The position numbers and the translations under genes are program-made. Of a stretch of DNA of 64,000 nt, positions 25,616 through 34,581 are shown piece after piece. This stretch comes from Alisma plantago-aquatica (Eukaryota > Streptophyta > Magnoliopsida > Alismatales > Alismataceae), in contig OY856409.1 of NCBI GenBank assembly GCA_963693085.1, positions 1,614,995,711 through 1,615,059,710 on the forward strand, written 5' to 3'. The notes under the pieces are model-generated. The model did not search any database, was not told the origin of the DNA, and saw only the letters and a list, made by a program, of their open reading frames with translations. Position 1 is the stretch's first letter. The number at the start of each line of letters is the position of its first letter.

Positions 25616-26785
25616 GCACAATACTAATTGTATTCTACGCATGTTCCCAAGATACTGGCATGGGTTTTGGTGAATGAGGTGTTGGATAAATATTTTTTTT
25701 TCTTGCTAGGGTTTTCAGTTACGTCCATACTCTAAGAGTACTAAGATAAAGAATATGTGGTTGTGGTTGGTGACTGGATGATTAGTGGAGGTCTTGCGGT
25801 TAAATTACTCTTGTTGATCAAGGATTCCACATGATACGCACATGGAACATGTATTAGAATTACAGTAAAATTTATGGAACGTATTACTCATAATTGAAGG
25901 TATTGAGGGTACTGATTCAAGTCCATCATATCTTCCCAAGAATGTTCCTTTACAAGGAATGATTGAGAGTGGTTAAAACATAAGTCATGGAATCAGGAAA
26001 CTGCAAAAGTCATCTTTTCTATTTGAGTAATACACAACAGAGGACTTCATACATACATTTCTCAGGAATCTTTAAAGTGAAATGTTAGTCTATTCCAAGT
26101 AGTTTGTTCTTCAATACACATTCGTAAAAATAACACACACAAAATATACGTATGAGTGCAAAATATTAAGCATGAGTGCTCAAAAAATTGGATTGTTGTT
26201 GACCGTTTGTGGAATGTTATATACTCGTTAATCTGTTTATTTCAGGGCTTATTTTAAAATGTGTATCAGGTTCCTAAATATACTTTGTTGTGGCTATAGA
26301 ATACAATCACATAAATATATTAGAAAATTAGTGTGACATATGAGACCTAAACACGCGTCCCGTGCGCGTAAATGTGTAACGAAGGCCTTTACGGCCAATA
26401 GGAAACCAGATAAAAATAGTTTCATCTTGTATCTGTTAGCAGCAAGTCACGCGATCTTATTCCTTGGACAAGGAAGTTCCAAAAGAGGGCACCACCATGG
26501 AGTCTGCCTAGTCAACTAGAATGAAATGGACCCGGCAGTCAGAACACGGCATCCGGACTGACCTGGTAACCACAGAGCTATTTGAAAGGGCCCGTGGCAC
26601 GAGTGCCAGTGGCCCGCCACGAAGATATGCGATGCCCCTTTCCGATGATGGGTTGAGGAAGACGATGGGCTGAGCTCATAAGCAGGATGAAAGCCCTGAT
26701 TCCATGACGAGAGAGGGAAAGAGAAAGAGGGAAAGAGAAGGAACATTCTTGACGGATTGAAGGGGAAGTTGTTGGAGAAATCAAG
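25616..26785. other. Intergenic DNA upstream of the FPF1-like gene
   Basis: There is no gene. The left part is AT-rich. From about 26340 the composition becomes mixed, with a short GC-rich patch (ACACGCGTCCCGTGCGCG) and the palindromic AAGGCCTTTACGGCC. The segment directly upstream of the TATA box (26690-26760) is purine-rich (GAGAGGGAAAGAGAAAGAGG). It probably contains the promoter of the gene starting at 27013. Confidence 0.5.
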
Positions 26786-26793
26786 TATAAATA
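26786..26793 (+). promoter_or_regulatory. TATA box of the FPF1-like gene
   Basis: TATAAATA lies 220 bp upstream of the start codon. Transcription is expected about 25-35 bp downstream (near 26820), giving a leader of roughly 190-200 nt. The leader is C/T-rich (CTTCTGCTTCTTCCCTCCC), as in many plant 5' untranslated regions. Confidence 0.6.
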
Positions 26794-27012
26794 CCACTGT
26801 AGACACCCGACCTTCATCATCCCTCTTCGAAACAGAAGGTCCGGTGGGATCAAAACAACCTTCTGCTTCTTCCCTCCCATCCTGCAGCAGAGGAATCCCT
26901 TCTCGAATTTCTCTCTCACTCCATCAAAACCTATTTGGTATATCTCCCAGTCGGGAGTTTAGCTCTGAACCCTAGCGAAAAGAGAGATCAATCAGAAACC
27001 CTACCCACAGCA

Positions 27013-27348
27013 ATGTCCGGAGTGTGGGTTTTCCGCAACGGCGTTGTCCGCCTGATCGAAAACCCGGTGCCCAACGACAACGTGCGCCGTAAACTGCTGG
27101 TGCACGTTCCGTCGAACGAGGTCATAACCTCGTATGAGACCCTTGAGCAAAGGCTCAGGGAGCTTGGTTGGGAGCGGTATAACTCTCCGAGGGCCGACGT
27201 CAGTGGCTTGATCCAGTTCCATCGCCAATCCTCTCCTGACCTCATCTCTCTCCCGCGTGACTTCACCAAGTTTCGCTCCGTCCACATGTACGACATCGTC
27301 GTCAAGTCGCGCAACATCTTCGAGGTCCGGGATTTCGTTATGCAGTAG
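27013..27348 (+). CDS. FPF1-like: FLOWERING-PROMOTING FACTOR 1-like protein (111 aa)
   Basis: This is a single-exon gene encoding a small plant-specific protein of the FPF1/FLP1/RAA1 family. The start [18 protein letters not shown] and the end [19 protein letters not shown] are hallmarks of the family. Between them are [28 protein letters not shown] and [11 protein letters not shown], all conserved in order. The length, 111 residues, is close to the usual 110 or so. An in-frame open stretch extends upstream to 26935 but lacks an ATG; the family start is the ATG at 27013. In the family, members promote flowering competence and influence gibberellin-linked growth and root development; the biochemical activity is unknown. 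There is no signal peptide or membrane segment. It is the only convincing host gene in the window and the coding sequence is clearly GC-richer than its surroundings. Confidence 0.96.
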   Translation: MSGVWVFRNGVVRLIENPVPNDNVRRKLLVHVPSNEVITSYETLEQRLRELGWERYNSPRADVSGLIQFHRQSSPDLISLPRDFTKFRSVHMYDIVVKSRNIFEVRDFVMQ

Positions 27349-28020
27349 ACAGCCGTGCACCGCCGTGGACTGAACCGCCGCACTTCCGTCGTCGATTCTT
27401 CATCGACATGGCATCTACCAAATATATTACATACTGCAGATCGTGTATACCCATGCACGAACCATATATGGCCTCATAGTGAGTCCAATATATATACTAT
27501 ATAAAAAAGATTGACCGATCCTGCAGGAGATCGAGCCGGTCCTATCAGCGTGCAACCTTGATACGTATCTATCCAGAACTACATATCGATCGACACATAG
27601 AAGAAGTATGCCCTTGTTGTTGTCCTAGGAAGGGCCTAGAACGAAGGAAACTAGCGTTTGAACCTACTGCAGCTAGTGTGTGAATCATCCATCCTCATCT
27701 TATGTCTCCATAGTATAGTTAATCATCTTCACTTTCTTCTGTACACATGCATGTTTGCCATATATGAAATTGAGTGCTGGATTGTGAGCTTTTGCTTTTG
27801 TACAGACTGTAATTTGCTAATTTTCCCCTTGCCTGTCGCACGGCTCCCGCGCTTTTACCTGTACCTGACCTTGTGTGTGGGCTCCCTTGCTTATTTCTTG
27901 GCTTTCAGGTACTTCCCTGTTGCTTTTATTAGTTCGTACGTTGCTAGTTCCTACCCTACCCTACTTGGCTCGCCTGGAATTTGCTTTCTTTAATTATCTT
28001 CTGCTGCATCATAAATGAAT
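27349..28020 (+). other. 3' untranslated and downstream region of the FPF1-like gene
   Basis: No second gene is visible. The transcript probably ends within this stretch, but no single polyadenylation signal stands out; AATAA-like strings are weak. The frame at 27658-27993 is rich in Leu, Phe and Tyr with no recognisable family and is not called. Confidence 0.4.
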
Positions 28021-28254
28021 CCTTGATATTTCGATAGCCAATTAGTTCTGTGTTCAAACATAGAAAGAGGGGAGTACCAGCTGGTATAGAAGATGGATGA
28101 CTAGTCAATTATACCGAATTCCCTTCTGTTGATGGGTGCTCCTTAATTACTGTTCAACTAGGAGTTAGGTACATATGCTCCATTCATCACGGGTTCGTCG
28201 GTTCAGGAAAATTTATTTTATCAGAAAGCTATGCAGTAATGATGTGTGAGCTTC

Positions 28255-28274
28255 GGGGTGGGGGTTGGGGGGGG
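28255..28274 (+). other. G-rich tract with quadruplex potential
   Basis: The run is G4-T-G5-TT-G8. The last run can supply two tracts, so four runs of three or more G are available within 20 bp. It lies about 0.9 kb downstream of the FPF1-like stop codon. Confidence 0.6.
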
Positions 28275-28299
28275 ACCTATGTTCCTTGCTTGCTGATTT

Positions 28300-28480
28300 G
28301 CTTTCTCATGTTCCAGCTACAAAACTAGTAAGAAACATCGTGCTACATAAGGAATCACTCCGGTTTTCTGTTGTGTCCTTTTATACTGGTTAGCTTTCTC
28401 ATGTTCGAACTAGAAAACTAGTAATGAATTGAAGCATCCTCCTACATGAGGAATCCGTCAGTTTTCTATGTAATATATAA
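28300..28480 (+). repeat. Imperfect 93-bp tandem duplication
   Basis: GCTTTCTCATGTTC followed by AAAACTAGTAA occurs at 28300 and again at 28393. Each is followed by related CTACAT(A/G)AGGAATC and GTTTTCT blocks. The two units are clearly related but diverged. It lies downstream of the FPF1-like gene. Confidence 0.65.
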
Positions 28481-29516
28481 CATCTACCATGCCTTTCTAT
28501 GTGTTAAATACTCAGGTATCTTGTTCTCCCAACTTTTGCTTGAATTCCATGTTTATCAAGTATTCTGAATTAAAACTGCAGAGATTGTTTGCCAGTTAGC
28601 GTGTTCACCATCCATTATTTGATTCATATATGTAGTTTTGTGTTTCTGAGGAATCTCTTTCTTCAAGTTCCAATGTTAGGTTTCTTCAACCCCCAGTATC
28701 TTCTCTGATTAATTCCCACAGTGCAAGCTGTCAGACGCCACCTGCCTCTTGTTATGCAAGTTCTAGGTAACCTTCTTCAATAATCAATGTCAATGATTGC
28801 CTTGGACTTCGGCTTTCCTTACATAGTCAACTTGACTCTTGTTACCGTATACAAGGAAAGCGCAAATTAGATCTACGCTGTTTATGAGAATATGAGGCTA
28901 GTTGCAGTCCTTGTCCTGGACCACGGAGAGATAACCTGTTATCTTAGCGAGCTGTATCGATATCCTACTTATGCTGTTATCTTAGCTGTATCATATGCAG
29001 CTTCTTAATAAGCCATGAGCAGTACAGCATAGTTACAGTTCACGAATCAACATTGAAATCAGGGACATTCAGATGGAAGTACACATGATCCGTGCTATAT
29101 TTATCCACACAGTACATGTTTCTCTAATTGGTAACATTGATAATTTGTTATTCGCTATATTCTCACCCAAATTCGAGATCTGCAAATGCCTTGAAATCAT
29201 ATTTCAAATAAAAAGTAGATGGACACTAGTTTGTTTAATATGTTAACACATGTTCTACACAGCCTTATTCTTTTGTATTTTGATCGTGCGCTGCATATAA
29301 CTGATATAGTATTTGACTCTTCGCTCAAAGTCATACCTTCTGAGAAAACTATGAAACAAGGATGGTCACAATAATAGTGGTCATGGACCACAAATAAAGA
29401 GATCCGATATCTTAACTGTAATACGAATTAAATAATCATGAGAATAGCAGCATGGTTATAGCTCAGTATATATAAAGAAGCCAGAAGTAAGATGGAGGTG
29501 AAAAATACGCTCATAT
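28481..29516. other. Intergenic DNA, no gene seen
   Basis: This is mixed to AT-rich sequence between the FPF1-like gene and the Mutator-like element. I see no open frame with recognisable content and no transposon ends. Confidence 0.5.
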
Positions 29517-29614
29517 TAAAGTATAGGCAAAAACACCTAAATGGCACATTTGCAAATTTTAATTACCTAAATGGCATGTTCTTGAACTTCTTGCCCAAAA
29601 TGGCACATTTTGGA

Positions 29615-29952
29615 GCAATACGTCCCCTGCTGGGACGCATTGCTCTCCCGCGAGGCAATGCGTCCCGGCGGGAGACGTATTGGTCCCACAAGAGGGCAAT
29701 GCGTCCCGAGCCGTGACGCATTGCTCTGTTGTGAGACCAATGTGTCTCCCTCCGGGACGCATTGCCACGCGGAGAGCAATGCGTCCCGGAAGGGGACGCA
29801 TTGACCCCACAGGAGTGCAATGCGTCACGGCTCGGGACGCATTGCCCTTGTGTGGGACCAATGCGTCTCCAGGTGGGACGCATTGCTCAATGAGTCTCCA
29901 TGCAGGACGCATTGGAGCAATGTGTCCCCATGCAGGACGCATTGGTTTTTTT
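29615..29952. repeat. Hairpin-unit array in the left MULE end
   Basis: Roughly eight units of CAATGCGTCCC, a short variable spacer and GGGACGCATTG alternate head to head. Each could fold on itself. The array is mirrored at the right end. Open frames on both strands of this stretch (for example 29559-29942) are by-products of the repeat. Confidence 0.9.
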
Positions 29953-30384
29953 AATCATTTTTTGCAGTCACTGATATTGTTTCATGGTTATTTATATGTA
30001 AATTAACAATATTGATTATATTTATACATTTATAATTCATTCACTTGTATTTGGATGTCTATAATATACTCAATTATTATAAATTTGTCAATTTCAATAG
30101 GTCGTAACATGCATATGGAATATATAAGTGTATTGCAACCAACATTGGTTGGTTCCTAATTGATTATATAATACGAACTTAATCCAAATAAATGAGATAT
30201 CAATTAAAAACAAGGTTAAAACATGAACCAACATGACGAGAAAATAATACACAACAGAACAATATGATAGATCCACAACAACATGATCCAAAATGAACCA
30301 ATGTGATATCATAATATGATAGATCCACATACAATAGATGTCCTCACAAAGGCATACATACAAAACTATACAATATATAAAAAA
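29953..30384. other. AT-rich non-coding interior of the MULE
   Basis: This lies between the left terminal array and the stop of the minus-strand ORF. It would be 3' untranslated sequence of that ORF. No motif was seen. The frame at 30094-30363 is not convincing. Confidence 0.5.
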
Positions 30385-31524
30385 CTAAGTATGTCGTCCT
30401 CGCCCACGACGTCCTCGCCCACGTCCCTCTACATCAGGATCCTCTGTACTGATGTCATCTAGAGACTGCTGAACTGGGGACAACTGCGTAGGAGGCTGCT
30501 GGCGAGCATCAGGGAAGAAATGAAAAAGTGGAGGTGGGGTGAGGGGTCTAAGAAAACCAGGATAGGATGCATAAGGTGGGGTGCATCCTGAGAAATCAAA
30601 TGGAGTAGGTGAATATGTGACATAAGATGGTGGTCGGCTCTCGGGAATAATTGTTGGTGGGAATGGAGTGTATGGAGCAGAAGAAGAACTTGCTCCATGG
30701 TATGATGGTGGTTGAGGTGGGGTGATGAATGAGGAATATGAAGTAGCTCCTGAAAAATATGGCCCTGTCGGTCCCCATGACATGAACTGAGAAGTGAGAG
30801 TGGGAGTGGGCTCAACAGTAGGAGTAGGAGTGGGCTCAGGGGCTGTGGTATGAGTGGGTATGGGATCCCACGGCCGAGCATAGTCGGGAAGACTATCAAA
30901 GTAACTCCCCTGGATGGTATAGATGCTATTGTTATCACCTTCATGATCACTATCATTATCACCTTCATGATCAATATCATTATCTCCCTCCTCAACCTCA
31001 ACACCAATATTCTCAGTACTAAGATTTTGAGAAAATTCAGGTGGTTGAATCCACTCAGCAGTTAAATTGCTAAGACTGAATTGAGGTGTAGGACTGAATT
31101 GAGGTGGTTGACTCGATTCAGTAGTTAAATGACTTTGACAGAATTGAGGTGGTTGACTCCGAGAGAATTGAGAATGAAATTGATTCAATAGACTCATTAA
31201 ACAAGATTGTTGGTGGATATATGTTTTTTCAAGAAACACATCAATATAGGCATCAGCTGAAAGTGATAACAAGGTTCTGTATGCATCATCATCATCAACT
31301 TGTACGAGCATATGATTTTCTCCAGGGAAAAGATAGGATATTTTGATAGAGAAGTGGTTGGGATTGATGTCAAGTGTTGTATAGATATATGATTTTAGTT
31401 CAGATAGGGTATTAATAAGTGAAATGTTTATGGGTCTAACATATCGACTAGAATAAGACCCATCAGAGAGAAATTGCCCATCATATCGCATCGTCACAAT
31501 TCGTGAATTTGAACTAGATGCCAT
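30385..31524 (-). CDS. MULE-borne ORF: transposase N-terminal (PB1-like) domain without catalytic core
   Basis: This intact 379-codon ORF starts at the ATG at 31524. Residues about 10-95 (MRYDGQFLSDGSYSSRYV, INTLSELKSYIYTTLDINPN, ISYLFPGENHMLVQVDDDDA) resemble the PB1-like N-terminal region of many plant Mutator-like transposases, where the end is an acidic DDDA/DDDD turn. Residues about 115-180 are Gln/Pro/Ser-rich with repeated QPPQF(S/C)Q. An acidic repeat (DHEGDNDSDHEGDN) follows, then Pro/Thr-rich sequence, and a C-terminal Gly-Arg tail (GRGRRGRGRHT) typical of MULE transposase ends. The zinc-finger, MULE catalytic and SWIM domains are missing. I infer an internally deleted transposase derivative kept open; function is unknown. 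It could be expressed from the right-hand terminus. Confidence 0.75.
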   Translation of the reverse strand: MASSSNSRIVTMRYDGQFLSDGSYSSRYVRPINISLINTLSELKSYIYTTLDINPNHFSIKISYLFPGENHMLVQVDDDDAYRTLLSLSADAYIDVFLEKTYIHQQSCLMSLLNQFHSQFSRSQPPQFCQSHLTTESSQPPQFSPTPQFSLSNLTAEWIQPPEFSQNLSTENIGVEVEEGDNDIDHEGDNDSDHEGDNNSIYTIQGSYFDSLPDYARPWDPIPTHTTAPEPTPTPTVEPTPTLTSQFMSWGPTGPYFSGATSYSSFITPPQPPSYHGASSSSAPYTPFPPTIIPESRPPSYVTYSPTPFDFSGCTPPYASYPGFLRPLTPPPLFHFFPDARQQPPTQLSPVQQSLDDISTEDPDVEGRGRGRRGRGRHT

Positions 31525-32160
31525 GTTCCTATATTTTAGAATATTATATTAACATCAGAAAGAAATTCATATTTTATGACATTATATCAACATAAATTAA
31601 TATTTTAGAGCAATGACATCAATTTGGAATTAAATTTATTTGATTATTTTTTCTATAACATCAACAGTGAACAACAATTTTGCTAATTTTTTCAGTAAAA
31701 TTAACTAACATTTCATAACAACAATTTTGCTAATTTTTTAGTAACACTAACATTTCAAAATAACAATTTTGCAATTTCGAACAATAATTTTTCAGGTATT
31801 AAGTAGCCTTCAATTGTCATTTTCTACATCATTATTTTAGTAATGTGCAATTAAAAAGTAACGATACAATTATTTCAGTTGTAATATTTCGTAAGTTCAT
31901 ATTTTGAAAATTAAAAATTTGGTAGAATAAATACCTGAAATGGAGAGTTATCTGTTGACAATCAAAGAATAGAAGAAGAGAAAGAAGAAGCTCCAAATAG
32001 TCTCCGAACAGCAGAAGATATCAGCTCCAAGATCGTCCGAAATAAGCTAGAAATCACTCAAAGCAATAGAAATCCGAGAAAAGCTCCACGGCAATGGGAG
32101 TATAGAGCTAGATGAAGGAAATGAAGAATGGTGTGAGATTGGGGGGTTGTTTTCGGCCAA
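31525..32160. promoter_or_regulatory. Presumed 5' region of the MULE ORF
   Basis: AT-rich sequence between the ORF start and the right terminal array. A minus-strand TATA-like string (CCTATATATATTGG) lies at about 32158-32171, at the edge of the GC-rich array. It could serve the minus-strand ORF, with a leader spanning 31525-32130. An intron could be present: GTATTTATTC on the minus strand near 31935 is a possible donor. Confidence 0.4.
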
Positions 32161-32164
32161 TATA

Positions 32165-32545
32165 TATAGGGGAGCAATGCGTCCCGGTCGGGGACGCATT
32201 GCGCCCACGTGGCACCGCCCGACGCCGCGCGGCGGCCCCAACGGTAAAATAGTCGTTGCGCTGGGAGCAATGCGTCCCCGTCCCGGACGCATTGCCCGCG
32301 TGGCAATTTTATAGCCGTTGGGCGCGTCACGGGCCGCGACGCATTGGTCCCACAAAGGACAATGCGTCCTGAGCCGTGACGCATTGCTCTCCCGCGTGGC
32401 AATGCGTCCCGGCGGGGGACGCATTGGTCCCACAACAGAGCAATGCGTCACGGCTCGGGACGCATTGCCCTCCTGTGGGACCAATGCGTCCCCCACCGGG
32501 ACGCATTGCCTCGCGGGAGAGCAATGTGTCCCAGCAGGGGACGTA
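32165..32545. repeat. Hairpin-unit array in the right MULE end
   Basis: This is the mirror of 29615-29952, with the same CAATGCGTCCC...GGGACGCATTG units. Part of it is better matched (for example GCAATGCGTCCC at 32398 and 32443). The outer part ends in the AT-rich terminal inverted repeat at 32639. Confidence 0.9.
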
Positions 32546-33970
32546 TTTCTCCAGAAATGTGCCATTTTGGACAATAAGTTCAAGAACATGCCATTTAGGT
32601 AATTAAAATTGGCAAATGTGTCATTTAGGTTTTTTTGCCTAAAGTATATACATAGACTCATGTTTTCAAGGACTAATTTTTGATCAACACTTCGTATCAT
32701 ATTGATAGGATACATGAGCTCATGTCTGTCAGACTGCTTGATATTTGTTGATGAGCATTTTCTGTCAATTGATTTGCACAAATTATAAGTTTCTGCAAGC
32801 TCGTCCCTTTCTTTCGTATATTCATTAAGAACAGCATGTGCAATCTGAAGAACACCTCAATAATTCGACCACTCTGTCGGAACATATTATAACTACATGT
32901 TTCAGTCGTATGACAGCATATCCCGTACCATGCAAACATAATTTTCAATGTCATAAACATTTCTTCTGATAAAAACAGTCAGTGGCAGACAGAGAAGTTA
33001 TTCATGCCTACTTTTTTGGGCACTTGTTAAAGCTTGTTGTCCCAATTCCGGAGTAGTACTGATCTTTCACTTCTTAAAGCTTTTTGTCTCCAATCCAAGA
33101 ATAGTTCTGATTGTTTATCTATCATTACTTTACACCAAAGGTGACTCTCTAGGAGGGGCTAGACCAGACGGGCAGAGATAATTGATTAAGATACATAGAT
33201 CCTTATGCTCCTCGTGGAAATATACAATGTATCATAGTTAGTTAAATCATGTATCAGCTGCATTTTACCGTCCTTCTTTTCCGCAATGGTGAGTAGATAT
33301 AGTTTAAATAGCAAGTCGGCTACTACTGAGATAGTACATCAACAGTATTCTTAACAAAATCATAGTGTCACGATGCCTCTCACTCTAACAAGATACTTCA
33401 CCTTTTCTAGATTTTTCAAATTTATACGATCTAGAGAAAGGTAGTGTGACCTTGAAGTTGAGCTTGCAAATTCTACATTAATGCACGGAATTTATCACGA
33501 ATTATAAGTTTCTTTTCTTAAATGCAAGTGTTTTTCTCTTCGTTTGATATTTCTTTTTATTAAGATGATGATTATGCTGTCCTTTTTCACTTTCTATTCT
33601 ACTTTATTCATATTTTAACCCATACTTTCTAATTCGTTCTTTAATTATTATAATACTAAAACAAAGTTTCAGGTTGTCCATTCAACTCCGCACTAATCTA
33701 CTTATTCTTTATTGACATTTAAGCCTTGGTCTCAAGCCTCAACCATGTTGGTAATAACTACATGAACCCTTCTTTTCCGTTCAGCTCTATGTACTATAAT
33801 TTCAAAAAACAATTCTATTTTTAGTGGTTTCTTTATCTAAAACCCACCCCTCATATTTTATAGTTATATAAACATTAATTATATTAGCAAAATGTTAACA
33901 ATATCATATGATGTAGTTCCAATTTCACGAACTATAAAGTCTCCCCTCATATTTTCAATATGCATATGGT

Positions 33971-34040
33971 GCAATAAAGATGCCAATTTTATCTTATGGT
34001 TTTAATTTTGAAAAAATCATCAAATTGGCGTCTTTATTGC
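33971..34040. repeat. Short inverted repeat (19-bp arms, 32-bp loop)
   Basis: GCAATAAAGATGCCAATTT (33971-33989) pairs with AAATTGGCGTCTTTATTGC (34022-34040) with one mismatch. An overlapping second pairing exists: CAATTTTATCTTATG (from 33984) with CATAGGATAAAATTG (from 34043), again with one mismatch. It may be a degenerate MITE or a small foldback. Confidence 0.7.
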
Positions 34041-34070
34041 ATCATAGGATAAAATTGTGCATTTGCAGCA

Positions 34071-34368
34071 TAGTAATGGCTTGCTAAAAATGCAAGATTG
34101 CCACTTAACAGTTTCTAAACTAGAATGCTATGGCACAAAGTTATGATGTTTGAAGTATGTTCTAATAAATAACAAAGATGAAATATTGCAACCAATGTTA
34201 AGTAGATTTGGATGACATCTAGTAATGGCTTGCTAAAAATGCAAGATCGCCACTTAACAGTTTCTAAACTAGAATGCTATGGCACAGAGTTATGATGTTT
34301 TAAGTATGTTCTAATCAATAACAAAGATGAAATATTGGAACCAATGTTAAGTAGATTTGGATGACATC
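34071..34368 (+). repeat. 149-bp tandem duplication
   Basis: TAGTAATGGCTTGCTAAAAA to GGATGACATC occurs at 34071-34219 and again at 34220-34368 with only a handful of differences. This is a recent head-to-tail duplication in non-coding DNA. Confidence 0.9.
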
Positions 34369-34539
34369 TCGAAAATACTAAATAGAACTACAAAAAAATT
34401 CTCAAAACAAATGTAGTTAAGTTTCGAGTTTCTTTAAAGTTATTTTCGATGGATTCTAAAAGAGAGTTTGCACAATTTCAATTGGACATTTGTGCATGGA
34501 AAAAATAGAACATTTTGTTACAAGATATATCTCTCTCTC

Positions 34540-34548
34540 CCTATCTAT

Positions 34549-34581
<33 letters not shown>
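34540..34581 (+). repeat. (ATCT)n microsatellite
   Basis: About eight ATCT repeats, preceded by a CTCTCTCCCT stretch. Confidence 0.9.

Larger units (their letters stand above)
29526..32639 (-). mobile_element. Mutator-like element (MULE), 3.1 kb
   Basis: Long inverted ends begin GGCAAAAACACCTAAATGGC at 29526 and close with the complementary ...CATTTAGGTTTTTTTGCC at 32639. Perfect 9-bp direct repeats TAAAGTATA flank it (29517-29525 and 32640-32648). Nine-base duplications with long terminal inverted repeats define Mutator-like elements. The outer 90 bp of each end is AT-rich. Inward lie GC-rich arrays of hairpin units, GCAATGCGTCCC...GGGACGCATTG (about 29615-29950 and 32165-32545). The interior holds one intact ORF on the minus strand but no transposase catalytic core, so the element is probably non-autonomous. 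Confidence 0.93.

Noticed and set aside
26935..27012. N-terminal extension of the FPF1-like protein from 26935
   Set aside because: The upstream open stretch begins at TTG with no ATG, and the family's conserved N-terminus MSGVWVF starts exactly at the ATG at 27013.
26988..27458. Antisense open frames over the FPF1-like gene (119 and 156 codons)
   Set aside because: They are shadows of a GC-richer coding sequence on the opposite strand; no domain.
29559..30006. Several overlapping frames (up to 127 codons) with repeated GRIALP / MRPGGR-like motifs
   Set aside because: They arise from the hairpin repeats of the MULE end, occur in many frames on both strands and recur at the other end. They are not genes.
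30459..31007. 182-codon frame in the same region as the MULE ORF
   Set aside because: It is a +1 shadow of the Pro-rich and acidic repeats of the real 379-codon ORF. Its Ile/Leu/Met-rich translation has no domain.
32047..32781. 244-codon minus-strand frame across the right MULE end
   Set aside because: It runs through the terminal inverted repeat and beyond the element's boundary at 32639 and repeats the same low-complexity translation. There is no domain.
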